64,000 nt of DNA from Rubrivirga marina. Its GTDB lineage: Bacteria; Bacteroidota; Rhodothermia; Rhodothermales; Rubricoccaceae. Position 1 is the first letter of the stretch. The number at the start of each line of letters is the position of its first letter. Location: the NCBI RefSeq assembly GCF_002283365.1, contig NZ_MQWD01000001.1, positions 2,656,793 to 2,720,792 on the forward strand, in the 5' to 3' direction. Positions 51,215-60,665 of the stretch are shown one piece after another. A program made the position numbers and the translations under genes. The notes under the pieces were generated by a model. The model ran no database searches. It was given only the letters and a program-made list of their open reading frames with translations, and was not told the origin of the DNA.

Positions 51215-53989
51215 TTACGGGGCCTGGTCGCCGTCGACGGCGGGGGGCGCGGGGGCGAGGTTGGGGCGGTCACGGAGGGCGGCCTCGCCGGCGGCCGTGG
51301 ACGGGTAGCGCGCGATGAGCTCGCGGAGGATGGCGTCAGCTTCGGGGGTCCGGCCGAGGTCCTGCAGCGCGAGCGCCTCGAGCGCGTAGGCATCGGCGAC
51401 GCGCTCCGGGTCACTGGCCCCGCTCGCGCGGAGACGGGCGGCGGCGGACCGGGCGCCCTCAGCATCGCCGGTGGCGAGGAGGGACTGGGCGAGGCGGAGC
51501 GTGGCGTCTGCCGCGAAGGGCGAGTCGGGGTAGCGCGTGAGGAGGCGCCGGAACACCCGGGCGGCGGCGTCGGGCCGGGCCGTCGCGGCGTAGGCGCCGC
51601 CGAGCGCGAGGAGCGCTTCCTGCTCGAGATCGGCGGGAGGCGGACCGGCGAGGACCTCTTCCAAGAGCGCGACGGCGAGCGAGTCCTCGCCCGACGTCAG
51701 CGCGAGCTGGGCGCGGGCGTACCGGAGACGGGTTCGTTCCTCGACCCCTCGCAGGCGGCTGTCCACCTCGGCGAATGCCCGGTCGACCTCGTCCTCGCGG
51801 CCCTGCGCCGCGAGCGCGTCGGCCACGCCGCCAAAGGCGTCGACGGTGAGCGGGCTCGTCGGGTAGCGCTCGAACACGCGGCGGTAGGCGGCCTCCGCCA
51901 GCTGGTAGCGGCCCTGGTTCAACAGCACGTCGCCGATGCCGAGGAGGGCCGCCGCGCCGCGCTGCGGCCGCTCGTTCAGCACGCGTTCGTAGGCGCCGAT
52001 GGCGAGGCTGTCCTGCCCGCGTGCCGCGTACAGCGCGCCCTGCTCGAGGAGCGCCAGCGCGTACCGCTCCGACTCTGGGTACTCGCGGAGGAGTCGGGTG
52101 TAGGTGCTCAGGGCCTCGTCCGTGCGGCCCTCGCGTCCCAGCACCTGGGCTGTCTGGAAGAGGGCGTAGTCGCCGCCCTGCCGGTCGGGCGTGGCGGCGG
52201 CCACGCGGCCGTAGACGAGGCGGGCGTCCTCGTACCGGCCGAGGACCGTGTAGAGGTCGCCGAGGCGGAGGAGGGCGTCGGCGTAGTAGGGGACGAGCTC
52301 GCCGGAGCGCGTGTACGCCGAGAGGAACCGCTCGAAGGCGTCGGCGGCCTCGGCCGTCTGGCCGCGCTGGTAGAGCGTCCACGCGATGACGTAGCGGGCG
52401 GCGTCGGCGCGGGCGTGGCCGGGGTAGCGCTCGAGGAGCTCGCGGAGGATCGACTCGGAGCGCGCGTAGTCGCGGGCCTGGAACGCGGCCTCGCCGGCCC
52501 AGAAGAGGGCCTCTCCGGCCCGGGGGCCCGTCGGGTCGGCCCGGTTCACGGCGACGAGGGCCGCGACCGCCGGCTCGTACTGCCCGTTGAGGAAGAGCGC
52601 GTAGGCGTCCTGGAAGGCGACCTCGGCGCGTGTCTCGGCCGTGGCCGTGCCCAGGTCCTCGGCCTGGGCGAAGGCCTCGCGCGCGCGTCTTGTCTGGCCG
52701 GACGCGGCGTAGGCCTCGCCGAGCATCCGGGCGGCCTCGCCAGCGTACGGACCGCGCGGGCTCTGCCGGAGGAGTCGGTCGAAGGCCTGGGCCGCGGCGT
52801 CGTACTGACGGCGCTCGTAGCGGAGGAGACCGAGTTCCAACAGCGCGGGATCGGCGTACGCCCCGCCCGGACGGCGCTCGGCGGCCTGCGTCCATCGGGC
52901 CTCGGCGTCGCCGAGCTGGCCTAACCGCTTGAGGGCGATGCCTTCGTAATAGGCCGCTTCGTGCGCCACGGCACCGTCCTCCGCCGGGTTGGAGACGCCC
53001 GCGCGGGCGATCCGGAACCAGTCGACGGCCTGTGCCCACTCGCTTCGCGCGGAGGCGGCGCGCCCCTGAGCGAGCGCGGCGCGGCGCGCGTAGCGGCTGT
53101 CGGCCGGGACGGCGTCGAGCGACGTCGTCGCCCGCGGGTCGCCGAGGCGGAGCCACGTCTCGCCGGCTAGGAGCGCGCCGCGGGCGGCGTCCTCACCGGT
53201 CAGCGTCAGGCGGCGGCGGTCGGCCTCGGCGGCGCCCTCGGGGTAGCGGCCGGCGCGGAGGAGTGACTCGGCCAGCCCGAGCCCGGCTCGGTCATTCTCC
53301 GGAGACACCGGGTAGCGCTCCTGAAGTCGGCCGAACGCCGAGGCGGCTCGGCTCCAGTCCCCCTGGTCCACGCGGACCGTGCCGAGGGCGTAGAGGGCAC
53401 GTGGGGCCGTCGGGGTGTCGGCGGTCGAGGCGCGCTCGAAGGCGGCCGCGGCGGCGTCGGGACGTGATTGGCGGCGGTGGACGAGCCCGAGGAGGTAGGC
53501 CGCCTCGGCACGCGAGGCCTCCGGGCCGGGCGCGTCGGCCGCCGCGGCGAGGGCGTCCTCCGCGCGGGCGTCGTCGCCGCGGTCGTAGTAATACCGGCCG
53601 AGGGCGAGCCGGGCGCGCGACGCGAACGGGTGGTTCGGATACCGCGCTTCGAACCGGGCGAAGAGGGCCGCCGCCGCTTCTGCGTCGTCCGTCGCCAGCG
53701 CGGACTCGGCGCGGTAGAACAGGGCCTCCGGCGCACGCGGGTGGCGCGGGTACGCGTCGAGGAACCGACCGAACGCGCGCTCCGCGGCTCCGAACTGGCC
53801 GCCGTCGTACAGGAGCTTCGCGGCCTCGAAGGCCTCCTCCGACCGGTCGGGGCGGGCGTCGGTGACGCCCGGGGTCTGCGCCACGGCGTCGGGGGCCGAG
53901 CCGGCGAGACCGGCGGCGAAGGCGAACCCGAGGGCCGCAACGAGGCGGAGGCGCGCCGGCGTGCGGCGCGCAGAGAGAGACCGGGGCAT
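51215..53989 (-). CDS. Secreted tetratricopeptide-repeat protein, 924 aa
   Basis: The signal peptide is LRLVAALGFAFAAGLAGSA..AVAQ, with the ATG at 53989. The rest is about 20-24 TPR units (YPRHPRAPEALFYRAESALA, GQFGAAERAFGRFLDAYP, DEALSTYTRLLREYPESERY), a helical solenoid for protein-protein contact in the periplasm. Such long TPR proteins begin Bacteroidota envelope operons with a barrel, SPOR protein and ExbBD, as here. It may organise the barrel or peptidoglycan complex. A TAGATTGC box at 54017-54024 may be its promoter. Confidence 0.9.
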   Translation of the reverse strand: MPRSLSARRTPARLRLVAALGFAFAAGLAGSAPDAVAQTPGVTDARPDRSEEAFEAAKLLYDGGQFGAAERAFGRFLDAYPRHPRAPEALFYRAESALATDDAEAAAALFARFEARYPNHPFASRARLALGRYYYDRGDDARAEDALAAAADAPGPEASRAEAAYLLGLVHRRQSRPDAAAAAFERASTADTPTAPRALYALGTVRVDQGDWSRAASAFGRLQERYPVSPENDRAGLGLAESLLRAGRYPEGAAEADRRRLTLTGEDAARGALLAGETWLRLGDPRATTSLDAVPADSRYARRAALAQGRAASARSEWAQAVDWFRIARAGVSNPAEDGAVAHEAAYYEGIALKRLGQLGDAEARWTQAAERRPGGAYADPALLELGLLRYERRQYDAAAQAFDRLLRQSPRGPYAGEAARMLGEAYAASGQTRRAREAFAQAEDLGTATAETRAEVAFQDAYALFLNGQYEPAVAALVAVNRADPTGPRAGEALFWAGEAAFQARDYARSESILRELLERYPGHARADAARYVIAWTLYQRGQTAEAADAFERFLSAYTRSGELVPYYADALLRLGDLYTVLGRYEDARLVYGRVAAATPDRQGGDYALFQTAQVLGREGRTDEALSTYTRLLREYPESERYALALLEQGALYAARGQDSLAIGAYERVLNERPQRGAAALLGIGDVLLNQGRYQLAEAAYRRVFERYPTSPLTVDAFGGVADALAAQGREDEVDRAFAEVDSRLRGVEERTRLRYARAQLALTSGEDSLAVALLEEVLAGPPPADLEQEALLALGGAYAATARPDAAARVFRRLLTRYPDSPFAADATLRLAQSLLATGDAEGARSAAARLRASGASDPERVADAYALEALALQDLGRTPEADAILRELIARYPSTAAGEAALRDRPNLAPAPPAVDGDQAP

Positions 53990-54016
53990 GTGGGGGGACG
54001 GCGTCCGGCGAATGGG

Positions 54017-54024
54017 GCAATCTA
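54017..54024 (-). promoter_or_regulatory. Candidate -7 box TAGATTGC before the TPR operon
   Basis: A TAnnTTnC-type box lies 27 bases upstream of the TPR ATG. It is a weaker match than the TAnnTTCCG boxes but in the right place to drive the five-gene leftward operon. Confidence 0.35.
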
Positions 54025-54126
54025 CGGAGTCGGGCGGCCTTGTCCGAAAACGGAGAAACAAAGGGGGGGAGCCGGATCGTACCTGTCCCTCACCGGCATC
54101 CCTTCTTTCTTCCGCCCCTCGTTCCC

Positions 54127-54789
54127 ATGGCCGACGACACCAAGACGACCGACCCCGACGCTCCGGCCGACGACGCCACCGAGCCCACGCCCGGCGTCCC
54201 CGACCCGACCCCCTCCGTCCCCGACGCCTCCGTCGAGCCGGTCGCCCAGGCCACGGCCCCCGCCGCCGACACGATCCCGCCCCCGCTCCCGGCCGACTAC
54301 GAGATGCCGGACGACTACGCCGACGAGGACCCCATCGCGGTCGCCAAGGCGTGGGTCGAGGAACACCCCGGCCTCGCCATCCTCGGCGCCGCGGGGATCG
54401 GCCTCCTCGCCGGGCGCCTGGTGATGGCACTGCTCCCCGAGCCCGAGCCGCCCTCGCTAGCCGACCGTGTCGAGAAGCGCGCGCGCCAGATCGCCAAGGA
54501 GGCCAAGAAGCGCGGCGAGGTCTACTCGAAGGAGGCAAAGAAGAAGGGGAAGGTCTACTCCAAGGAGGCCTCGGCCTTCGCCAGCGACGCCGGCGACTCG
54601 CTCCAGGTCAGCCTCCACAAGGCCGCCGACGCGCTCAAGGAGGCCGCCGACAAGGCCGGCGACGCCGCCGAGGTGGGCTACGAGAAGTCGAAGGACCTCG
54701 CCGAGACGATCGCCGACGCGGCCAAGGTGGCCGTGACCGGCGTCCTCGCGTCCAAGCTCGACGACTGGGTCGGCAAGGTCCGGAGCTAA
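54127..54789 (+). CDS. Membrane-anchored Lys/Ala-rich helical protein, 220 aa
   Basis: The first ~75 residues are acidic and Pro-rich. A membrane helix follows (HPGLAILGAAGIGLLAGRLV), then a long amphipathic helix rich in Lys, Ala and Glu (KEAKKRGEVYSKEAKKKGKV) reminiscent of YqjD/ElaB-type ribosome-associated or apolipoprotein-like helices, but in reverse order. There is no enzymatic motif. Function unknown; membrane or envelope stabilisation is a guess. Confidence 0.65.
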   Translation: MADDTKTTDPDAPADDATEPTPGVPDPTPSVPDASVEPVAQATAPAADTIPPPLPADYEMPDDYADEDPIAVAKAWVEEHPGLAILGAAGIGLLAGRLVMALLPEPEPPSLADRVEKRARQIAKEAKKRGEVYSKEAKKKGKVYSKEASAFASDAGDSLQVSLHKAADALKEAADKAGDAAEVGYEKSKDLAETIADAAKVAVTGVLASKLDDWVGKVRS

Positions 54790-54813
54790 CGGGCGCCGAT
54801 TCCTGAAGGTCTT

Positions 54814-54846
54814 GACCGGGGCGTCCCCGCGCGGGGCGCCCCGGTC
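54814..54846 (+). terminator. Strong GC hairpin after the helical membrane protein gene
   Basis: A 10-bp stem GACCGGGGCG (54814-54823/54837-54846) is extended inward by CCCCGC/GCGGGG. It is followed by CGTCGTGTTT. A terminator with a poor T tract. Confidence 0.65.
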
Positions 54847-54887
54847 GTCGTGTTTGCGCGTACCCTTCGGCGCACTGCCCCAGACCC

Positions 54888-55811
54888 ATGAGCATCCTCG
54901 TCGTCGGAACCGTCGCCTTCGACACCGTCGAGACGCCGTTCGGCCGCGCCGAGCGGATCCTTGGCGGCTCGGCGACCTACGCGAGCCTCGCCGCCCGCGT
55001 CGTCGACGCGCCCGTCCTGCTCAACGCCGTCGTCGGCCGCGACTTCCCCGACAGCCACGTCGAGGCGCTCTCGTCGCGGGGCGTCGACGTCGAGGGGCTC
55101 GTCCGCGACCCCGATGGCGAGACGTTCTTCTGGGCCGGCCGCTACCACTACGACCTCAACACGCGCGACACGCTCGCGACGCACCTCAACGTGCTCGCGA
55201 CGTTCGAGCCGGACCTGCCCGCCAGCTACCGCACGCCCGGGATCGTCTGCCTCGGCAACCTCGACCCGACCGTCCAGTCTTCCGTCATCGACCAGACGGA
55301 CGGCCGAGGCCTCGTTGTGGCCGACACGATGAACTTCTGGATTGAGAACACGCCGGACGCGCTCGCCGAGACGCTCCGCCGCGTCGACGTCCTCGTGATC
55401 AACGACGAGGAGGCTCGCCAGCTCTCGGGCCAACCGAATCTCGTCCGCGCCGCGCGAGCCGTGCGAGAGATGGGGCCGGGCACCGTCATCATCAAGAAAG
55501 GCGAGCACGGGGCTCTCCTCTTCTGCGGCGACGACGTGTTCTCGGCACCGGCCTACCCGCTCGAGGACGTCGTCGACCCGACGGGCGCGGGCGACACGTT
55601 CCTGGGCGGCTTCGCGGGCCACCTCGCCCGCCTCGGCAGCACCGACGCCGAGGCCATGCGCCAGGCCGTCGTCGTGGGCAGCGCGCTGGCGTCGTTCGTG
55701 GTCGAGGCCTTCGGGCCCGACCGGCTCCTCAGCGTGACCGCCGAGGAACTGGACGAGCGGATCGACGCGTTCCGGCGCCTCTCGGCCGTCCCGACCATCG
55801 TCGCGGCGTAG
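54888..55811 (+). CDS. PfkB-family carbohydrate kinase
   Basis: A 307-residue ribokinase-fold enzyme. The N-terminus SILVVGTVAFDTVETPFGR leads to GGSATYASLAARVV and LNAVVGRDFP. The C-terminal signature is VVDPTGAGDTFLGGFAGH with the catalytic base Asp in GAGD, and GTVIIKKGEHGALLF precedes it. Many Bacteroidota homologues are annotated as sugar or nucleoside kinases with unknown substrate. It is convergent with the next gene, with one base between stops. Confidence 0.92.
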   Translation: MSILVVGTVAFDTVETPFGRAERILGGSATYASLAARVVDAPVLLNAVVGRDFPDSHVEALSSRGVDVEGLVRDPDGETFFWAGRYHYDLNTRDTLATHLNVLATFEPDLPASYRTPGIVCLGNLDPTVQSSVIDQTDGRGLVVADTMNFWIENTPDALAETLRRVDVLVINDEEARQLSGQPNLVRAARAVREMGPGTVIIKKGEHGALLFCGDDVFSAPAYPLEDVVDPTGAGDTFLGGFAGHLARLGSTDAEAMRQAVVVGSALASFVVEAFGPDRLLSVTAEELDERIDAFRRLSAVPTIVAA

Positions 55812-55812
55812 G

Positions 55813-57612
55813 CTACGCGCCGACCTGCTGCGAGTACCGCTGGAACAGGGCCGCCTGGGCCTCGAAGACCCACTGGTTCATGATGGTGTCCTCGGACACC
55901 TGGATCTGGCTGCCGATGCGCCGGGCGTCACCGCGGCCCCACTGGGCGATCTCTTCGAGCGTGAGGACGCCGGCGTCGTAGAGCAGCCGCTGGACGTCCT
56001 CGTCGATCGTCGTGATGACGGTGAGGTCCTCGGCGCCGTTGGGGGCCTCAGGCGCCGGCGCCGTGTCGGCGGCGGGCTCTGGGGTCTCGCTGGGCCCGGG
56101 TGCCGGGGCCGGCATCGCGATGGGCCCCGGGGCAGGAGTCGGCGCTACGATCTCAGGGGCGTCCGACGCCGCGTCAGGCATCGCGATCGGGTCCTTCGAG
56201 GTCTCGGGAGCGCCCGTGAGCGCATCGAGGTCGACCAGGCCGTCCGCCTCGGGCTCGGGCTCAGGCGTCTCCGTTGGGACCGGCGTGCTCGGCGGCGCGG
56301 GCGGGAACGTGATGAAGTCGTCCGGCGACGCCATCACGGGCGTGGCCACGTCGGGGGCGGAGGGGCGGGCGATCCACGCCGTGTCCTCCTCACGGTAGCT
56401 CTCGGGCTCCGGCGCCGGCACGGGCGCCTGGGGGGAGGCCTCGGCCTCGACGGCGGGGGGCTCCGGCGTCGACGGCGTCGGGGGGGCGGGCGACCACGTC
56501 TCGAAGACGTCGCCCGGGGCTGCGCTGTCGCCGCCGGCCGGCTCGTCGTAGAGCGGCGCCGTCGCGAAGGGGTCGTCCGGCTCGTCCTCGGCGGGCGCGG
56601 GCGCCTCGATGTCGATGAGCGTGGGCTCGTCGAACGGATCCGCTGACCTCTGCGGCTCGGCGCGCGGGGGCTCCTCGTTGGAAGAGTCGTCCCCGAACGT
56701 CGCGTCTTCGAACGTCGCGTCCTCGAACGTCGACTCGTCAAAGAAGGCGTCCTCGAACGTCGCGTCCTCGAACGTCGGCGGCTCCTCGGACGCGTGTCCG
56801 TCGAACGTCGTCTCCTCGAAGGAGGGCGCGTCGAAGGACGCGTCCTCGAACGCTGGGCCTTCGTCGGCGGCGGCCTCAACGGTCGCGGGCTCTGCGAACG
56901 AGAACTCCTCGGTGAACACGGGCACGTCGCTCGGGGTCTCGCCCTCCGCAGCGGGCTCGGGGTCGACGTCCGGCTCGGGCTCCGTGAAGGCCTCCGCGAA
57001 GGTGAACTCTTCGAACGGCGCGGCCTCTGCCTCGAAGAACTCCGTCTCCTCGGGCTGAGGAGCGGGGGCGTCCGGAGTGAACGCCAGGAAAGCTGTCTGA
57101 AATTCCTCGGGCGGCGTGGTCTCGGGCGGAGGGTCGGGGTGGGTATCCGGCTCGGCCTGAGGCTCCGGCTGCGCGAGGGGATCCGAAGCCGGGGGGAGGG
57201 CGGCGGGCGGGGGCGTGCCGGCCGTGATCCCGACGGTCTGCTGGATCGTCCCGATCTGGGTCCGGATCTGTTCGATCTCGTGGTCCCGCCGCTTCGACTC
57301 GTGGCGGAACTCGTTGCGGAGGCCCTCGACCTGATGCCGCTGGGTTTCCACCGAGCTGCGGACCGAGTCGAGCTTCTGCGCCAGGAGTTGGCGCTGCGTC
57401 TCGCCCTGCAGGCGGTGGTCGGACATCGCCTTCTCGATCTGCTGACCGAGGCTCTCGACCTCCTCCGCGACCGGCTTCGGTGCGGCGGCCGACGCGATGT
57501 TGGGGGGCGGCTTGGCCTCTTCCGTCCGCTTGGCGCGGATGAAATAGGCGCCGGTGAGGCCGACGATGGCGGAGCCGGCGACGATGGCCAGGGCGATGAT
57601 GAGGTACAGCAT
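55813..57612 (-). CDS. Membrane-anchored coiled-coil protein with acidic repeats and C-terminal HhH domain
   Basis: A 599-residue protein. The N-terminal membrane helix is LYLIIALAIVAGSAIVGLTG. A coiled coil (EEVESLGQQIEKAMSDHRLQ and onward) spans ~50-125. A Pro/Glu/Asp-rich region includes near-perfect pentapeptides FEDAT (15-bp DNA repeats at 56695-56777). The C-terminal ~70 residues read LTVITTIDEDVQRLLYDAGV then TLEEIAQWGRGDARRIGSQI, the helix-hairpin-helix domain seen in ribosomal L17-fused and DUF4332-like proteins. Cytoplasmic nucleic-acid or protein binding near the membrane is likely. It is followed four bases later by the 301-aa gene's stop region, with that gene upstream. Confidence 0.75.
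   Translation of the reverse strand: MLYLIIALAIVAGSAIVGLTGAYFIRAKRTEEAKPPPNIASAAAPKPVAEEVESLGQQIEKAMSDHRLQGETQRQLLAQKLDSVRSSVETQRHQVEGLRNEFRHESKRRDHEIEQIRTQIGTIQQTVGITAGTPPPAALPPASDPLAQPEPQAEPDTHPDPPPETTPPEEFQTAFLAFTPDAPAPQPEETEFFEAEAAPFEEFTFAEAFTEPEPDVDPEPAAEGETPSDVPVFTEEFSFAEPATVEAAADEGPAFEDASFDAPSFEETTFDGHASEEPPTFEDATFEDAFFDESTFEDATFEDATFGDDSSNEEPPRAEPQRSADPFDEPTLIDIEAPAPAEDEPDDPFATAPLYDEPAGGDSAAPGDVFETWSPAPPTPSTPEPPAVEAEASPQAPVPAPEPESYREEDTAWIARPSAPDVATPVMASPDDFITFPPAPPSTPVPTETPEPEPEADGLVDLDALTGAPETSKDPIAMPDAASDAPEIVAPTPAPGPIAMPAPAPGPSETPEPAADTAPAPEAPNGAEDLTVITTIDEDVQRLLYDAGVLTLEEIAQWGRGDARRIGSQIQVSEDTIMNQWVFEAQAALFQRYSQQVGA
56695..56777. repeat. 15-bp tandem repeats encoding FEDAT pentapeptides
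   Basis: About five copies of a 15-bp unit close to GCGTCCTCGAACGTC lie in frame within the acidic linker of the coiled-coil protein. The unit is a multiple of three, so copy-number change would lengthen or shorten the protein without a frameshift. Confidence 0.7.
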
Positions 57613-57616
57613 CGGG

Positions 57617-58522
57617 CTACTCGGTGACGAGAGTCAGGGCGTGCGGACCGACGCCTACGCCCACGTCGAGGCGGCCGGCGGCGACGGCATCTTCGAAGAG
57701 GTGCTCCAGGAGAACCGCACGGGCGGAGGCGAGGTCGGGGTCGGGGGCGGTCACGGCGACGCGGAACGTGTCGGGGTTCCACTCGAACCGGCTCGCCATG
57801 CGGTAGACGTACGAGCGGAGGGTCGGCTCGAGCTGGGCGCTCCGGCGGCCGAACCCGTGGTGGATCGCGTCGAGCAGGCGCGACAGCTCGACGTCGAGCG
57901 GCTCATCGCTGGCGCTTTCGAGCCGCGTGAGGAGGTCGACGGGGATCGGGGCGGGCTCAGCGGAGAAGTCGGCGGGTGTGGCGGGGGCGGTCGGCGGGGG
58001 CACCGGGGCCGGCGCGTCGGCCCCGGCCGGCGCGGTCTCGTCGGTATCGGCCGGCGCGGGCGCGGCCTCAACCCGCGGCCGGTCGGTGGCGGCGATCGCG
58101 AGGGCCGCGGTCAGGGCGAGGCACACGAGCGAGAGCCCGCCGACCAGGGCGATCCCCCAGCTCGGAAGCGGAGGCAGCGGAGCCCGCCTCGAACGGGACG
58201 GAGGGGGAGCGGGCGTCCCCGCCTCGGGGCCGGACTCGGCCGCCTCGGCAGGGCCCGGCGTGTCGTCGGAATCGGGCGCGAGGGCCCCCAGGGCCCGGTC
58301 CGGGATCGGGATGGCGCCGTCGATCCGCTCGACGGTCGGGAGCTCGATTTCGAACGGCCGTGCGGGCGCCTCCTCGGCGTCGTCGGTCACGGGGACGTCT
58401 GTCTCGTCACGCGGGGCGCGGGGCGAGAACGGAACGCGGTCGAGTAGATCGGTAATCGGCACGGGTCTGAAGGGGCCGTTCTGGAACGGCAGCGTGTCAG
58501 CGGGCGGAGGTGCAACAGCCAT
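57617..58522 (-). CDS. Single-pass membrane protein with disordered regions, 301 aa
   Basis: The ATG at 58522 is preferred over 58660. Residues 1-~115 are acidic and Pro-rich. A membrane helix (GIALVGGLSLVCLALTAALA) sits about 120-145, then a Pro/Ala linker, then a folded ~95-residue C-terminal domain (LLTRLESASDEPLDVELSRL, SYVYRMASRFEWNPDTFRVA). The family is not recognised. It lies four bases upstream of the coiled-coil HhH gene, so they form an operon. Similar linkers suggest they work together at the inner membrane. Confidence 0.7.
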   Translation of the reverse strand: MAVAPPPADTLPFQNGPFRPVPITDLLDRVPFSPRAPRDETDVPVTDDAEEAPARPFEIELPTVERIDGAIPIPDRALGALAPDSDDTPGPAEAAESGPEAGTPAPPPSRSRRAPLPPLPSWGIALVGGLSLVCLALTAALAIAATDRPRVEAAPAPADTDETAPAGADAPAPVPPPTAPATPADFSAEPAPIPVDLLTRLESASDEPLDVELSRLLDAIHHGFGRRSAQLEPTLRSYVYRMASRFEWNPDTFRVAVTAPDPDLASARAVLLEHLFEDAVAAGRLDVGVGVGPHALTLVTE

Positions 58523-58560
58523 GCCCGTCGGAAGGCCTGTAGGGGACCGTCCGCCCCCGG

Positions 58561-58569
58561 TATCTTCCG
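58561..58569 (+). promoter_or_regulatory. Candidate -7 box TATCTTCCG
   Basis: A full TAnnTTCCG match lies 17 bases upstream of the GTG of the multiheme cytochrome gene. Confidence 0.45.
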
Positions 58570-58586
58570 GCGTCGCCCCCGAACGC

Positions 58587-60665
58587 GTGTCCGGACGTCT
58601 CGTCCTCTCCCTCGCCGCGGCCGCGCTCGTCGCCGCGTACGCCCTCTCCGCCTGCCGCACCTCGGCCCCCGAGGTCGCGGACGACGCGTCGTGGACCTAC
58701 GTCGGCGACGGGGCCTGCCAGCAGTGCCACGCCGACCTGGCGGCGAGCTACGCGCAGACCGGGATGGGCCGGTCCCTCAGCCGCTTCGACCTGGCCACCG
58801 CGCCCGAGCAGTTCGGGCCGAACGGGGAGGGGCCGACGGTCTGTGCGCCCGACGGCTACTGCTACCAACCGCTCGTCCGCGGCGACACGCTCCTCATGCG
58901 CGAGACGCGGCCTGACATGCCGGGCTACGAACGCATCGAGGCGGTCGATTACGTCGTCGGCTCGGGCAACGCGACGCGGTCGTACCTGCTGGCGGCGGGT
59001 GGCGCCGCGGAGGGGCCGCACGGGGAGTATCTCACCGAGATGCCGCTCACGTGGTACGTCGAACGGGCCCTCTGGGACCTCAGCCCAGGCTATGAGGACG
59101 GCAACGCGCGGTTCGATCGGCCCATCACGCTCGAGTGCCTGACGTGCCACGACGCCCGGCCGGGCCACGAGACGAGCCAGAACTTCTACACCGACGTCCC
59201 GCTCGGCATCTCGTGCGAGCGGTGCCACGGGCCGGGATCGGCCCACGTCGCGGCCTTCGAGGCCGGCGGCGAGCCCTCGGACCCGCGGATCGTCAACCCG
59301 TCGCGCCTGCCGACCGACCTCCAACTCGACGTGTGCCAGCAGTGCCACCTCACGGGGACCAGCGTGTTCGCGCCGGGGGAGGACCCGACGACGTACCGTC
59401 CCGGCCGGCCCCTCGCGGCCCACCGCGCCGTGTTCGCGACGGAGGCCTCCGTCGAGGACCCCGTCCGCTTCGGGATCGCCAGCCACGCCGAGCGGATGAT
59501 GCGGAGCGCGTGCTTCGAGGGCAGCCTCGGGACGAGCCGCGAGATGACGTGCACGACGTGCCACGACCCGCACGTCGCGAACGACGCGCTCCCGGCCGAC
59601 CACTTCAACCAGACGTGCGCCTCGTGCCACGGGCCCTCCGCCCACCTCGACGCGTGCTCGCGAGCGGGCGCCGAGACCGTCGCCGAGGCCGTGACGGGCG
59701 ACTGCGTGAGCTGCCACATGCGGACGTCCGGCACGTCCGACATCCCCCACGTCTCGTTCACCGACCACTGGATCCGCCGCGATCCGCCCGCCTCGTCCGA
59801 GGCTCTCTCGACGGTCGACGACGTGCGCGGAGACACGCCCTTCCGCCTCGTCAACCTCGCCGGCGGCGGCGACCCGCCGAGCCCGGCCGTGGCCGACGCC
59901 CACCTCGCCATCGCGACGTTCTCGCTCTACGAGACGCAGCACCCGCTGCCGGCCTACCTCCCTCGTGTCGCGAGCCTCGCGCGGCGGGCGCTGGCGGCCG
60001 GCGTCGAGCGGACCGACCTCCGCGTGACGCTGGGCCGAGCGCTCCTCGCGATGGACTCGTCCGCGACGGCCCGCGACGTCCTCGCCGACGCCACCGCACG
60101 CGGCCCGAGCGATCCGTACGCCCACCTCTGGCTCGGCGTCGCGGAGTCCGAGCGGGGCCGGCACGCGGAGGCCGCCGACGCCTTCCGCAAGGCGGTCCGC
60201 CTCGCGCCGATGCTGACGGAGGCCCGGGTCCGCCTCGGGACCGCGCTCACCGAGGCAGGGCGGCTCGCCGAGGCGGAGGAGGCGCTGGCCACGGCCGTCG
60301 CTCAGGACCCGCTCCGCCACCCGGACGCGTGGAACGCGCTCGGCCTCGCCCGCCTCCGCCAGAACCGTCTCGACGGCGCGCTCGGCGCGCTCCGCCGGGC
60401 CGTCGCCCTCGACCCGCGCGTCGCGACGGCCCGCGCCAACCTGGGCGCCGCGCTCCTCGCCTCCGGCGACCTCGACGCCGCGCGGGCCCAGTTCGAGGCG
60501 GCCCTCCGGCTCGACTCGGCGGAGCGCTCGGCGCTCGGCAACCTCGGGCTGATCCTCGCGCGGCAGGGGCGGACCGACGAGGCGCGCGCCCACTTCCAAC
60601 AGCTCCTCCGGATCGACCCGACCGACGCCCGGGCTCGCGCCGCGCTCGCCGAACTCAGCCCATGA
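58587..60665 (+). CDS. Multiheme c-type cytochrome lipoprotein with TPR repeats
   Basis: A 692-residue protein, GTG start, with lipobox YALSAC (lipid Cys near residue 23). Seven CxxCH heme sites lie between ~residue 40 and 390: CQQCH, CLTCH, CERCH, CQQCH, CTTCH, CASCH, CVSCH, in a cytochrome c554-like arrangement. The C-terminal ~250 residues are TPR repeats (ADAFRKAVRLAPMLTEARVR, LDAARAQFEAALRLDSAERS). Such cytochrome-TPR proteins are periplasmic or surface electron carriers. ATGA overlap with the next gene shows coupling. Confidence 0.9.
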   Translation: MSGRLVLSLAAAALVAAYALSACRTSAPEVADDASWTYVGDGACQQCHADLAASYAQTGMGRSLSRFDLATAPEQFGPNGEGPTVCAPDGYCYQPLVRGDTLLMRETRPDMPGYERIEAVDYVVGSGNATRSYLLAAGGAAEGPHGEYLTEMPLTWYVERALWDLSPGYEDGNARFDRPITLECLTCHDARPGHETSQNFYTDVPLGISCERCHGPGSAHVAAFEAGGEPSDPRIVNPSRLPTDLQLDVCQQCHLTGTSVFAPGEDPTTYRPGRPLAAHRAVFATEASVEDPVRFGIASHAERMMRSACFEGSLGTSREMTCTTCHDPHVANDALPADHFNQTCASCHGPSAHLDACSRAGAETVAEAVTGDCVSCHMRTSGTSDIPHVSFTDHWIRRDPPASSEALSTVDDVRGDTPFRLVNLAGGGDPPSPAVADAHLAIATFSLYETQHPLPAYLPRVASLARRALAAGVERTDLRVTLGRALLAMDSSATARDVLADATARGPSDPYAHLWLGVAESERGRHAEAADAFRKAVRLAPMLTEARVRLGTALTEAGRLAEAEEALATAVAQDPLRHPDAWNALGLARLRQNRLDGALGALRRAVALDPRVATARANLGAALLASGDLDAARAQFEAALRLDSAERSALGNLGLILARQGRTDEARAHFQQLLRIDPTDARARAALAELSP

